A DNA stretch of 64,000 bases from an uncultured Gammaproteobacteria bacterium. GTDB lineage: Bacteria; Pseudomonadota; Gammaproteobacteria; GCA-001735895. The stretch is taken from the NCBI GenBank assembly GCA_913061315.1, contig CAJXUC010000008.1, positions 1-64,000 of the forward strand. Reading direction: 5' to 3'. The position numbers were made by a program, and so were the translations under genes. Positions 31,973 to 40,824 of the stretch are shown one piece after another; within the stretch, counting starts at the first letter, position 1, and the number at the start of each line of letters is the position of its first letter. The notes beneath the pieces are model-generated. The model did not search any database, was not told the DNA's origin, and worked only from the letters and a program-made list of their open reading frames with translations.

Positions 31973-33208
31973 TTAATTCTGTACTAGTTGAGTTTCAGTT
32001 TTTGGGAAAGTACGCGCGCCCTCGTAAACAATCTGCCATCGATTATCTGCCTTACGCCAATACACGTCCTTGTCTGTCTCTAAATCTAAATTATTGCTGG
32101 TGTAGGATTGAGCAAATTGCATTAAGACTAGGTTTTCTTCTCCAGGATAATTAAATATATTCAAATTACTATATTCAACTTTAATGTCTTTTCTATCCCT
32201 AGTTACCCATTTTTTGTATCCATCCCAACTTTTAAAATCGCGATTATAAGCAAAATAATCTTGTTTTGAATAGTGTTCACGGTAAATATCATGCTGGTTA
32301 TTTTCCCAGTCAGCGATCCAACTCGTTAACACATTTATCATCTCTTTACGCTGTTGTTGCCATTCGCCCGGCTTCAGCCATTTAACCTGTTGAGCAACGA
32401 TGACAGGGGTATGAATGCTGGAATTTATGTATTTATTAATACGCGTAAAATCTGGATTACTGACCACGATACAGCCGTTGCTAGCCCAAGGTGAACGATT
32501 ATAAGTGTCTGACGGTGTGCCATGAATCCAGATACCGTCACCTGTCCGGTTTTTGCGATCATCCCAGACATTTGGATAGCTGATGGGGAATGCGCCCAAT
32601 CCATAAAGATCGGGCAACTCCTCACCGTCGATGGTTTTAGTGACATGATAAATACCGACCGGTGTTTTTTGATCGCCTCGCTTTTGTTTCCCGTAACCTT
32701 TTAACCCAATGGAGATAAAATAGTCTTCTACTAACACGGGCGTACCCTGTTCATTTCGAAAAACATAAATGCGCGATTTTTCTTGATCGACTAAAATAAC
32801 GTAGGGCTGATTTTTTGCAAGGAAAAGAATATTTTCAGGTATTAATCTCAGATGCTCAGTATTACTCTCATGCTGCCAGCGCTGTTGGATCTCGTGTTTA
32901 AAGTCATATTGTGCTTTAACAGTTGATATACCATCACCAATCTTATGAAGAGGCGCAGCTTTTGCTAGCAACAAATCAGCATAAATCATTTGCCCCAGTC
33001 GGCTTTTAGGATATTGAGCTAAGAGATCTCGAGTACTATTAAGTGCATGTTCAAAATCTTGGTTCTGGATTTTTTTAATCGTTTGAAGTATTTCTTGCTC
33101 ATATAGATCCGGCTTATAAAAGTTAAAGTCAATTTTCACATCGACTGTCTCTACAGCGTGGAGCGATTGAAATAATATCCATAGGAAAATGACTAATATT
33201 GCTTTCAT
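31973..33208 (-). CDS. L,D-transpeptidase (YkuD) with NTF2-like C-terminal domain
   Basis: This is a periplasmic L,D-transpeptidase-type enzyme acting on peptidoglycan or lipoprotein cross-links. There is a signal peptide at residues 1-18. A helical N-terminal region leads into the YkuD domain with His229 (WIHGTPSD) and the catalytic Cys246 (WASNGCIVVS). A C-terminal region (about 290-411) looks like the NTF2-like domain found in several proteins of the LdtF/DpaA group. The length is 411 aa. It overlaps the upstream TPR gene by 4 bases, so the two are coupled. Confidence 0.88.
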   Translation of the reverse strand: MKAILVIFLWILFQSLHAVETVDVKIDFNFYKPDLYEQEILQTIKKIQNQDFEHALNSTRDLLAQYPKSRLGQMIYADLLLAKAAPLHKIGDGISTVKAQYDFKHEIQQRWQHESNTEHLRLIPENILFLAKNQPYVILVDQEKSRIYVFRNEQGTPVLVEDYFISIGLKGYGKQKRGDQKTPVGIYHVTKTIDGEELPDLYGLGAFPISYPNVWDDRKNRTGDGIWIHGTPSDTYNRSPWASNGCIVVSNPDFTRINKYINSSIHTPVIVAQQVKWLKPGEWQQQRKEMINVLTSWIADWENNQHDIYREHYSKQDYFAYNRDFKSWDGYKKWVTRDRKDIKVEYSNLNIFNYPGEENLVLMQFAQSYTSNNLDLETDKDVYWRKADNRWQIVYEGARTFPKTETQLVQN

Positions 33209-34104
33209 AAAGCCGATATTACACGCTCATCAGAAATTTTCCATGTCGATCCAATTCGGCGAAAAGTGATTTGTTTTAGTACCTTGTCACTGTAATTAGC
33301 AGAATCATAAACTTGTTTGAAGTTAATAATTGCGCTGTTTTCATCTTGTGCACTGATCTCAATATCACTCACTACCACATTAATTGTACCAGGGCGCATA
33401 ATACGATTACGACGATGTTCAACCCAAGCTATATGCGTATTAAAACTAGGGCTATGGTTGGCAGAATAATAACTGATATAGGTAGGGAAATCCTTATTGT
33501 TCCAAGACTTTGCCCACTGTTTAATTTGTTCTATTAGCAAAGTCTGAACATTAGCACTATTTACCACCGAACTGATACCTGGTTGTGTCACTCTTGGTGG
33601 TGGGTCAGGCAAGCTCAAATTGCTCAATGCAACTAATTCAATTCTGGGTGATTCTACCGGTTGATTCGATTCACTGACGGCCTGGCGATAAGTTGCGCTC
33701 GCTATACTGCGATATATTCGGCCTAGGTTATTATATGCCATTGAATAGCTAGAATGAGTATTTAGCGCATCGATGAGAAGTTGACTGGCTTTATCAGAAT
33801 CACCCTTATCAAGATAAATCATCGCCAAATTATTCCTTGGCTCAGGCAATTCTGGATATTCTCGAATTAGACCCTCGTAGAGCTCTTTTGCCCGATCCGT
33901 CTGTTGATCCATCTGATAGGCATAGGCGGTTAAGAATTGGATTTTAGCATTATTAGGGCGCTCAACTAAAAATTGATCGCCCGAGTTTGCGGCCAAGGAA
34001 AATGAATTTTGGCCTATCAAACGCTGAAGCTCTTCTATTGGCGTTGCCGAAAATACGGAGTTAACGCATAGGTTGGACAGGAGTAGAGCAATAAGTCGAT
34101 ACAT
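33205..34104 (-). CDS. Exported TPR protein with NTF2-like C-terminal domain
   Basis: This 299-aa protein has a signal peptide (about residues 1-19, ending VFSA) and two or three tetratricopeptide repeats (LTAYAYQMDQQTDRAKELYE, then PRNNLAMIYLDKGDSDKASQ and MAYNNLGRIYRS). It ends in an NTF2-like domain (about 180-299, IKQWAKSWNNKDFPTYISYY). The C-terminal half resembles that of the L,D-transpeptidase it overlaps, which suggests a shared binding role in the cell wall. TPRs suggest it scaffolds the enzyme. Exact function is unknown. Confidence 0.75.
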   Translation of the reverse strand: MYRLIALLLSNLCVNSVFSATPIEELQRLIGQNSFSLAANSGDQFLVERPNNAKIQFLTAYAYQMDQQTDRAKELYEGLIREYPELPEPRNNLAMIYLDKGDSDKASQLLIDALNTHSSYSMAYNNLGRIYRSIASATYRQAVSESNQPVESPRIELVALSNLSLPDPPPRVTQPGISSVVNSANVQTLLIEQIKQWAKSWNNKDFPTYISYYSANHSPSFNTHIAWVEHRRNRIMRPGTINVVVSDIEISAQDENSAIINFKQVYDSANYSDKVLKQITFRRIGSTWKISDERVISAL

Positions 34105-34255
34105 ATTTTTATATCAGATAGAAAGATGATTTTTAATCAATGTAGAGTATATCAAATATTCTTAAAAACGTGTCTGGATTCATGTCCGTATTGGCAGTCA
34201 GGTGTAAACTAAATGATTATTTATTGCCAAAACTTACCATTTACGGAATGAATTC

Positions 34256-35140
34256 ATGCAATTATTTCTAGTTGACTCCAGTATTTTTATCTATAAAGCC
34301 TGGTTTGGTGCAAAATATGAAATGCTCAATGTTAATAAACAACCAAATCAGGCTTTCATTGGTTTCACCGATTTTGTCTATCGACTATTAACCGAGTCAG
34401 CACCACAAAAACTTGTATTCGCTTTTGATCACGGTGGTCAAAAATCTCAGCGCAAGACCCTTTATAGTGAATACAAGGCCAATAGAAACCCAACACCCAC
34501 TAATTTAAGACGTCAATTTGAGTGGTGTCAACAATGGGTTGAGGAACTAGGAATATCTAAAGTCAGTGATCCTGAATGGGAAGCTGATGACTTAATTGGC
34601 ACACTCGCTCAACTACACCGTTCACCAGAACTATCCATCGTTATCCTGAGTGCGGATAAAGATTTAACCCAACTGGTTCGCGAAGGCGATATTTGTTGGG
34701 CTTTTTTTGATGACAAAAAACTTGATTACAACGGCATCAAGAAAAAATTTAAAGTGAAACCAGAACAAATTGCGGATCAATTAGCCCTTACCGGCGACAA
34801 AGTTGATAACATTCCCGGCATACCTCTAGTTGGACTAAAAACAGCTGCCAACTTATTGAGAAAATATGGTGACTTGAAGACACTTCGAGCTAATCTGCAT
34901 GAGGTTAGTAAAATGAAATTTCGCTATGCAGCCCAAGTTCAGCGTTCACTCATCGATAATGAATCTATACTCGACATTTCGAGCGCATTAACCCAAATCA
35001 ATTGTACCGTTGAAACAATGCAAGATGTGTCAATATTACGCCGACCTGCTAATACTGAGCAGCTTCAGAGACTGATGAATTTTCATCAAATGGATTCTGC
35101 CCGCTACGAAAAGTGGCACGACTACTTACAAGTAGGCTAA
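34256..35140 (+). CDS. 5'-3' exonuclease / flap endonuclease (Xni-like)
   Basis: This FEN-family nuclease lacks polymerase domains. It has the N-terminal metal-binding site (FLVDSSIFIYKAW), AFDHGGQKSQRKTLYSEYKANR, acidic cluster EADDLIGTLA, LSADKDLTQLV and the helix-hairpin-helix LTGDKVDNIPGIPLVGLKTA. It matches both Xni and the 5' nuclease domain of PolA. E. coli Xni is shorter (251 aa), so the symbol is left open. It is followed after 3 bases by an RluE-like gene. A second, fused copy of this domain is in polA at 58630. Confidence 0.88.
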   Translation: MQLFLVDSSIFIYKAWFGAKYEMLNVNKQPNQAFIGFTDFVYRLLTESAPQKLVFAFDHGGQKSQRKTLYSEYKANRNPTPTNLRRQFEWCQQWVEELGISKVSDPEWEADDLIGTLAQLHRSPELSIVILSADKDLTQLVREGDICWAFFDDKKLDYNGIKKKFKVKPEQIADQLALTGDKVDNIPGIPLVGLKTAANLLRKYGDLKTLRANLHEVSKMKFRYAAQVQRSLIDNESILDISSALTQINCTVETMQDVSILRRPANTEQLQRLMNFHQMDSARYEKWHDYLQVG

Positions 35141-35143
35141 ACC

Positions 35144-35686
35144 ATGGCTATTGTTATATTATTCAACAAACCTTTCAGAGTACTCAGTCAGTTTTCTGAA
35201 TCTGGCGACAAAAGTACACTGGCTGACTTCATCAACATCCCAAACGTCTATCCAGCTGGCCGGCTCGATTATGATAGTGAAGGGTTAATGATATTAACTG
35301 ACGATGGAAAATTACAAACCCATATAGCTAATCCCAATTACAAACAATCGAAATTTTATCTAGCCCAAGTTGAGAACGTTCCTAATAAAAAAGCACTACT
35401 CAGCCTAAGCCAAGGCTTAAAACTAAAAGACGGCATAACTCGCCCAGCCAACGTAACATTAATCGAGCAGCCTGATTGGCTGTGGCCTCGTGAACCTGCC
35501 ATTCGGCAACGAAAGGAGATTCCAACACAATGGCTTCAGCTTGAAATCAAAGAAGGCAAAAATCGACAGGTAAGGCGAATGACCGCTGCTGTAGGTCACC
35601 CAACTTTACGCTTGATACGCACAAAAGTAGCTGATTGGTCTTTAAACGATTTACTACCTGGAGAATCTCGAGAATTATTGATATGA
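35144..35686 (+). CDS. rluE: 23S rRNA pseudouridine(2457) synthase
   Basis: This RsuA-family pseudouridine synthase lacks an S4 domain. The opening LFNKPFRVLSQFSESGDKST and the catalytic motif PAGRLDYDSEGLMILTDDG (Asp in GRLD) match RluE closely, as does the C-terminal KEGKNRQVRRMTAAVGHPTLRL. The length of 180 aa is shorter than E. coli RluE (217), which has an extra N-terminal extension. It is likely co-transcribed with the upstream nuclease gene. Confidence 0.88.
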   Translation: MAIVILFNKPFRVLSQFSESGDKSTLADFINIPNVYPAGRLDYDSEGLMILTDDGKLQTHIANPNYKQSKFYLAQVENVPNKKALLSLSQGLKLKDGITRPANVTLIEQPDWLWPREPAIRQRKEIPTQWLQLEIKEGKNRQVRRMTAAVGHPTLRLIRTKVADWSLNDLLPGESRELLI

Positions 35687-35722
35687 GCTAAATAGATGCG
35701 AGTTAATTACTTATTCCAATTG

Positions 35723-36124
35723 TTATAATCCAAACACTGACAAATGTTCATGAACACCCAACCAAACCTCTGAATCATGTCGTGAAAACACGATTGTTTC
35801 CCGCTCTCTATTTGTTACTACGTCAGAATCAAAGTTTATATTAGTAAGTACTTGATGAGTAAACACTGCAACCTCGCCTAACATCTGCAGATGGACAGCG
35901 CTGGACTCACAATTAATAATACGGAATTGATGCTGATCTTCCCATGATTGCCATTCGGCTTGATATTCGGCTCGACTCATTAGTACACGATCAAGATTAT
36001 GAAAGAGGAATGTTGCTTGCGCTGAAAAAGCCGCAAAATAATTTTCCGTGTCATTATTTGAGAATGCAGTGATTAATTTATTGGCGGCAGTCATAACGGC
36101 CTGTCGGTCATCTTGTTCAGGCAT
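35723..36124 (-). CDS. NTF2-like (SnoaL/DUF4440) protein
   Basis: This 133-aa single-domain protein has the NTF2-like cone fold pattern: NKLITAFSNNDTENYFAAFSAQATFLF at the N-terminus and VVTNRERETIVFSRHDSEVWLGVHEHLSV at the end, given partly. Such proteins can be small enzymes, ligand binders or subunits. It overlaps the TetR gene by 8 bases and lies at the edge of the polyamine-type island, so a ligand-related role there is possible but unproven. Confidence 0.72.
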   Translation of the reverse strand: MPEQDDRQAVMTAANKLITAFSNNDTENYFAAFSAQATFLFHNLDRVLMSRAEYQAEWQSWEDQHQFRIINCESSAVHLQMLGEVAVFTHQVLTNINFDSDVVTNRERETIVFSRHDSEVWLGVHEHLSVFGL

Positions 36125-36770
36125 GATTATGTATCGGCTTTAATAAGCTTGGCTTGTTTTTGGTAATGAGTGACGTTAATGGTGTCATTTGTCGAGCAAC
36201 AGTGAGCTTCAACTCATCTATCGTCATCTCATTGCTCTTTACAAATTCAGTAAACATTGAATTCAAGTTATTAAAAATGGTTTCTCCCAATGCCTGATGA
36301 TCTAAATAGCTAATAATCATGTTTTTCACTTTAAATGTTTCTATCAAGCACACTACTTGCATACTAATACGCTGGTCAAGTTCTGCATATCGCTGACTAA
36401 AAGGGGTTTGAGGTCGTTGTATTGAGAATGCCATTGCCATGCGCCACATCTCTTTGTTCAAATAAACTTGAGAATGCTCATAATAGGACCCAATAAGAGC
36501 ATTCAATGCTTCATCTACAGAGGACAGAGGACCTTCTATCAAACGTTCCCCTGCAATTAAAATTTCTTCAACCTCCATTGAAACAACAGCTATCAAGATG
36601 TCTGCTTTACTCTGATAGTAGTTATAGGTAGTTCCAGTAGAGACCTCTGCTAGCTCGGCAATATCTTCCATTCTAGTTTTGTCATACCCATCACGCTTAA
36701 ACAGCATTGATGCAGACTCTAGAATGCGCTTTTCACGCGCGACTTTCTGTCTTTCGCGAAGTCCTGCCAT
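36117..36770 (-). CDS. TetR-family transcriptional regulator
   Basis: This is a one-component ligand-sensing repressor. The N-terminal HTH (about residues 10-55) reads RILESASMLFKRDGYDKTRM then AELAEVSTGTTYNYYQSKAD, a typical TetR pattern; the helical ligand domain follows. The length is 217 aa. AGGAGG precedes the start by 6 bases. It is divergent from the ABC importer operon, with an 18-bp inverted repeat (36794-36811) between them, so it most likely controls that operon and itself. Confidence 0.92.
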   Translation of the reverse strand: MAGLRERQKVAREKRILESASMLFKRDGYDKTRMEDIAELAEVSTGTTYNYYQSKADILIAVVSMEVEEILIAGERLIEGPLSSVDEALNALIGSYYEHSQVYLNKEMWRMAMAFSIQRPQTPFSQRYAELDQRISMQVVCLIETFKVKNMIISYLDHQALGETIFNNLNSMFTEFVKSNEMTIDELKLTVARQMTPLTSLITKNKPSLLKPIHNHA

Positions 36771-36793
36771 ATGGATCCTCCTATATGAGCACT

Positions 36794-36811
36794 AAATGAG
36801 TGCGTTCATTT
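36794..36811. promoter_or_regulatory. Putative TetR operator
   Basis: An 18-bp interrupted palindrome has perfect half-sites AAATGA and TCATTT with a 6-base centre (GTGCGT). It lies in the 135-bp divergent region between tetR and the ABC operon, just before a TTGACA at 36818-36823. The outer TGA...TCA bases resemble common TetR-family operators. It is the only clear palindrome of this size in the gap. Confidence 0.6.
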
Positions 36812-36817
36812 TTATAG

Positions 36818-36852
36818 TTGACAACAAATACTACTCCGTTCAGTATTATAAT
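36818..36852 (+). promoter_or_regulatory. Candidate promoter of the ABC importer operon
   Basis: A perfect -35 TTGACA is at 36818-36823. The best-looking -10 (TATAAT, 36847-36852) is 23 bases away, which is too far; CAGTAT at 36841-36846 has the right 17-base spacing but poor match. The operator-like palindrome abuts the -35, which fits repression by the divergent TetR protein. The leader carries GAGGATAAT before the ATG at 36906. Confidence 0.45.
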
Positions 36853-36905
36853 TCTAATAATAATTGCAATACTAGTTAACTCTATCGCTGGATAACGAGG
36901 ATAAT

Positions 36906-38003
36906 ATGATATTTAAAAAACGAGATGGTTACTCCCAATATCGGTTTTTTCCAACCACGGCTTCGGTCGCTTTCACCATTGCTATAGCCGGATTGAATTC
37001 GACGTCTGTACTTGCACAGGAAGAACTTAACGCTTTGGTCTGGTGTGATCATACGGATGCAGCGTTGATCGAACCTTTTGAAAAAAAGAACAACGTAAAA
37101 GTCAATCTTAAGGAATATGAGGGTACCGGTGCGGCACTTTCCATTATTTCTCAATCTCGTCCTGGTGACTGGGATGTGCTGGTTATTGATGGTGTTGATG
37201 TTCCCAGAGCAATTGATGAAGGAATTCTTGGCGAAATCCCCAACAACGCATTACCAACCGCTGACTTTTTTCCAGAAGTTGTTATGGAAGATAACAATAC
37301 TAGAAACGGTAAAACTTATGCTGTGACTGAAAAGTATGGCTACAACACCATTTCTTTCGACAAGTCGAAAGTTGATATATCCGACATGAAAGACATGAGT
37401 ATGCTTTGGTCAGGCAAATATGATGGTCGAATTGCAATCTACGACTATTACCTGCCAGTCATTGGTTTGGTAGGGCTGAGTGAAGGAATTGACACCAACA
37501 AGGTCAATACAAGCAATATGTCCGTCATAAAAGACAAGCTGTTGTCCTTAAAGAAGGCATCAAAATTAGTGGGCGACGTGGTTTCTTCTCAAACAGCACT
37601 TGCTACTGGTGAAGTTGATATTTTGGTTGGCGGTGGTGAATGGGTGACGGCTGTTTTATCAGCTGAAAAACCCAACTTGGATTGGGTTATTCCAGAGCAG
37701 GGCGGCTTACGGTGGTCACAATCTATCGGTGTTATGGCTGATTCTGGCAAAAAAGACCTAGCTCTTAAATTTGTTCAATATATTACGAGTCCAGAAGGAC
37801 AGGCAAAATTAGCCACTTCTTCGTGTTTTTGGGGGATGCCGGCTAATAAAAAGACAGAACCACTTTTAACTAGTGCTCAAAAAAAGGCGTTACGTTGGGA
37901 TAATCAGGCAGATTATCTTGCCAATTCTCAGCTTTACCCCATTCCAGATGCAACGCTGGATGATTTAATGCAGGATAACTGGACAGAAATGCTTCAGAAT
38001 TAA
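36906..38003 (+). CDS. ABC transporter substrate-binding protein, polyamine type (PotD/PotF-like)
   Basis: This is the periplasmic solute receptor of the importer encoded downstream. There is a signal peptide at about residues 1-38, ending in SVLAQ. The mature part fits the spermidine/putrescine receptor fold: FEKKNNVKVNLKEYEGTGAAL, PGDWDVLVIDGVDVPRA and PEQGGLRWSQSIGVMADSGKK. The length is 365 aa. The substrate cannot be read from the sequence alone; the neighbouring ureohydrolase suggests a guanidino compound or polyamine. A stem-loop follows the gene (38024-38054). Confidence 0.9.
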   Translation: MIFKKRDGYSQYRFFPTTASVAFTIAIAGLNSTSVLAQEELNALVWCDHTDAALIEPFEKKNNVKVNLKEYEGTGAALSIISQSRPGDWDVLVIDGVDVPRAIDEGILGEIPNNALPTADFFPEVVMEDNNTRNGKTYAVTEKYGYNTISFDKSKVDISDMKDMSMLWSGKYDGRIAIYDYYLPVIGLVGLSEGIDTNKVNTSNMSVIKDKLLSLKKASKLVGDVVSSQTALATGEVDILVGGGEWVTAVLSAEKPNLDWVIPEQGGLRWSQSIGVMADSGKKDLALKFVQYITSPEGQAKLATSSCFWGMPANKKTEPLLTSAQKKALRWDNQADYLANSQLYPIPDATLDDLMQDNWTEMLQN

Positions 38004-38023
38004 TTCGTTTTAGTTATGCTAAC

Positions 38024-38054
38024 ACCAATGCTCTCAAAAATTGGGCGCATTGGT
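38024..38054 (+). promoter_or_regulatory. Intercistronic stem-loop after the receptor gene
   Basis: A perfect 8-bp stem (ACCAATGC, 38024-38031; GCATTGGT, 38047-38054) has a 15-base loop and is followed by a short T-run (38054-38057). It lies between the receptor gene and the first permease gene. Such elements often protect the receptor mRNA 3' end or attenuate downstream expression, giving more receptor than permease. Confidence 0.65.
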
Positions 38055-38076
38055 TTTCTAGCCTGAGCAAGTTGAT

Positions 38077-38934
38077 ATGAGTGTGGATTCAGATCATTCA
38101 TTACGAAAAGCTTGGTATTTTGTTACGCCAGCAATAGCTTGGACGATCGCATTTTTTGTTATTCCTTTTGCCTTCATGGTATCAGTAAGCCTAGCATCAC
38201 GAGTGGGGCGACAAATTGTTTACTCTTGGGATCTGGACAATTATATTAATTTTTTTAGTAAGTCATATTTATTAAAAGGCTTATTTGTATCTCTAGAAAT
38301 TACCTTCCTAGTGACCATACTGTCGACACTGCTGGCGTATCCTCTCGCTTGGATCATTGCCGAGCGTGTACCAAAAAAATGGCAACGCATTGCACTAATT
38401 ATGGCTATTTTGCCATTCTGGACATCTTATGTTGTTCGGTCTTATTCCTGGCTGCTGGTTTTATCTACAGATGGTGTTATCAACAAATCGCTTCTTCAAA
38501 TCGGCATAATTTCAGAACCATTACCCTTATCAAACACAACAACTGCCACAGTAATAGGCTTTGTACACTTTTTCGTTATGCTATTGACCTTAACTATTTA
38601 TTCTAACCTAATCCAGTTATCACCCAATTATAAACGCGCCAGTGCGGACTTAGGCGCCAATGCTTTTCAAACATTTTGGCACGTAATTCTGCCGTTGACG
38701 TTACCAGGAATTATGGTAGGTGCATTCCTGACCTTTGTATTGTGTATAGGCGACTATATTACGCCGCAAATTCTTGGTGGTAATAATGAACTAACCTTGC
38801 CACAAATTATCATGATGCAACTAGGTCGCCGTGCAGATATTCCAACCGCAGCGGCTCTTTCTATTATCCTAATGGGTGTCGTGACTGTCGCTTACCTGTC
38901 TTGCCTTCGTTGGCTAAAAATGGAGCGTACCTAA
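38077..38934 (+). CDS. ABC transporter permease, polyamine type (PotB/PotH-like)
   Basis: This is the first inner-membrane subunit of the importer, with about six membrane segments. The EAA loop that docks with the ATPase is ASADLGANAFQTFWHVILPLTLPG (about residues 188-211), written in part. TPAIAWTIAFFVIPFAFM forms the first membrane segment. The length of 285 aa matches PotB/PotH. It is followed after 3 bases by the second permease. Confidence 0.93.
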   Translation: MSVDSDHSLRKAWYFVTPAIAWTIAFFVIPFAFMVSVSLASRVGRQIVYSWDLDNYINFFSKSYLLKGLFVSLEITFLVTILSTLLAYPLAWIIAERVPKKWQRIALIMAILPFWTSYVVRSYSWLLVLSTDGVINKSLLQIGIISEPLPLSNTTTATVIGFVHFFVMLLTLTIYSNLIQLSPNYKRASADLGANAFQTFWHVILPLTLPGIMVGAFLTFVLCIGDYITPQILGGNNELTLPQIIMMQLGRRADIPTAAALSIILMGVVTVAYLSCLRWLKMERT

Positions 38935-38937
38935 ATT

Positions 38938-39726
38938 ATGTACTCTCGATTATCAAATGTTCTCTGCGGGACCTATTTTATTGCCATTTATGGCTTTATA
39001 TTCCTACCCGTTGCCGTCTTGGTTTTGTATTCGTTTCAAGATGGTACCTTGCCTATCCCTCCCTTTAACGGCGTTACTTTTAAATGGTATTCAGAGGTTT
39101 TTGCTGATTCGAAATTAATGTCAGCATTAGCTAACTCGATTATTGTGGCGGTTTTGTCCTCTATTATTGCTTGTTTGCTTGGTTTTTGTGCAGCTTACGC
39201 CCTATCTCGTTATCGCCTTCCCGGTAGTGCATTTCAACGAATTTTAATCACTGCACCCATGACAGTGAGCTATCTCATCATTGCTTTAGGGTTGTTAGTC
39301 TTATTTAATTGGATGGGGATTCGACTATCTTTATGGACGGTTGGCGTAGGCCATGTTGTGATCAACCTGCCTCTTTGCTTTGCAATCATTTATGCTTCAA
39401 TGGGTGATCATCAGAAAAACATTGAGCGCGCTGCTCGTGATTTAGGTGCTAATAATTTTCAAGTTATGCTGTTAATTACAGCGCCTATGCTTATGCCTTC
39501 TATTCTCGCTGCGTTATTTTTGTCAATAACATTTAGCTGGGATGAATTTATCATCTCGTTTCTACTGTCTCGTTTTGATGTCACTCTACCCGTTGAAATT
39601 TGGAGTTTGTTACGTTCAGGACTTAATCCAAAGACAAATGCTATCGGTAGTCTCGTCTTTCTCCTTTCAGTTGGCTTACTAATCATTCTTGAATTATTTG
39701 TTTTTCGCCAGAGATCCCCAAAATGA
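38938..39726 (+). CDS. ABC transporter permease, polyamine type (PotC/PotI-like)
   Basis: This is the second inner-membrane subunit, with about six membrane segments and the EAA loop RAARDLGANNFQVMLLITAP at about residues 161-180. The length of 262 aa matches PotC (264 aa in E. coli). It overlaps the ATPase gene by 4 bases (ATGA), so translation is coupled. Confidence 0.93.
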   Translation: MYSRLSNVLCGTYFIAIYGFIFLPVAVLVLYSFQDGTLPIPPFNGVTFKWYSEVFADSKLMSALANSIIVAVLSSIIACLLGFCAAYALSRYRLPGSAFQRILITAPMTVSYLIIALGLLVLFNWMGIRLSLWTVGVGHVVINLPLCFAIIYASMGDHQKNIERAARDLGANNFQVMLLITAPMLMPSILAALFLSITFSWDEFIISFLLSRFDVTLPVEIWSLLRSGLNPKTNAIGSLVFLLSVGLLIILELFVFRQRSPK

Positions 39727-40811
39727 CCGCCGATGTCTCATTGCTCAATCTATCAAAGGCTTTTAATGGCGTTGCTGCATTAAATGATGTGTCTCTTGAG
39801 ATTAATGCCGGCGAATTTATTGTTTTGCTAGGCCCATCAGGTTGTGGAAAATCCACCCTGTTATCAATTATTGGTGGGTTTTTAGCCGCCAGTTCTGGCA
39901 AAGTTTTCATTGGTGGTAAGGATATGACCTCTGTTCCTCCATCCGTTAGACCAACCACAACTATGTTTCAGGACTATGCATTATTTCCCCACATGTCCTT
40001 GCGTGACAATGTGGCATTTGGCCTGAAAATGCGAAAAGTAGGTCGCAAAGAAAGGAATCATACAGCCGATACATTTCTAGATATGGTTGGGTTGAAAGCA
40101 TCAGCCAACCGCAAGCCGCACGAACTTTCTGGCGGCCAGAGACAACGGGTGGCACTAGCCAGAGCTCTTTCCGTTAGTCCCGACTTGCTATTGCTGGATG
40201 AACCGCTAGGTGCACTTGATATGAAGCTTAGACGCCAAATGCAAGATGAGTTAAAGGCCATACAAAAAGAAATTGGCACGACTTTTATTCACGTTACTCA
40301 TGATCAAGAAGAAGCCATGGCCATTGCGGACAGAATCGTAGTAATGAATCAAGGTGCTATCGAAGGCTTGGGTAAGCCGTCTGATATTTATATGCGGCCA
40401 CAGTCGCTATTTTCAGCTGGTTTTATGGGTGAAGTTAATCTGATCAGCGGCACAGTAACAACCATTAACAAACAGCAATACACTATCAAAACAAAGATAG
40501 GATCCTTCGAGCTGTTGGCTGACGCGTTCGTCAACAGCGAACCTCAAGTTGGTAAAGACGTTACTCTTTGCATACGGCCTGAACAGATTAGTGCAAGATC
40601 AGACGCTGGTAGAAATCTCAAACCATTAATTCCCGCAAAAATCCTAAGCAGTGCATTCTTTGGAACGCATTTTCGTTGTTTGCTGGCGCCAGATTTAGCA
40701 CCAGAATTAAGACTAATTGCTCACCTACCTCAGTCAAGTGAAATGCTACAAGGCAGTGTTGTAGACTTAGTGTTTGATACCGCTAATATGACTGTTTTAC
40801 TTAGCGCCTAA
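39723..40811 (+). CDS. ABC transporter ATPase, polyamine type (PotA/PotG-like)
   Basis: This is the energising subunit. Walker A is GPSGCGKST (about residues 38-46), the signature LSGGQRQRVALARAL, Walker B LLLLDEPLGALD and the switch His in HVTHDQEEAM. A C-terminal TOBE domain (about 280-362) is typical of the spermidine/putrescine and iron families. The length is 362 aa. It is the last gene of the transport part, 13 bases before the metallo-hydrolase start. Confidence 0.95.
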   Translation: MTADVSLLNLSKAFNGVAALNDVSLEINAGEFIVLLGPSGCGKSTLLSIIGGFLAASSGKVFIGGKDMTSVPPSVRPTTTMFQDYALFPHMSLRDNVAFGLKMRKVGRKERNHTADTFLDMVGLKASANRKPHELSGGQRQRVALARALSVSPDLLLLDEPLGALDMKLRRQMQDELKAIQKEIGTTFIHVTHDQEEAMAIADRIVVMNQGAIEGLGKPSDIYMRPQSLFSAGFMGEVNLISGTVTTINKQQYTIKTKIGSFELLADAFVNSEPQVGKDVTLCIRPEQISARSDAGRNLKPLIPAKILSSAFFGTHFRCLLAPDLAPELRLIAHLPQSSEMLQGSVVDLVFDTANMTVLLSA

Positions 40812-40824
40812 CGTGGAACTTACT

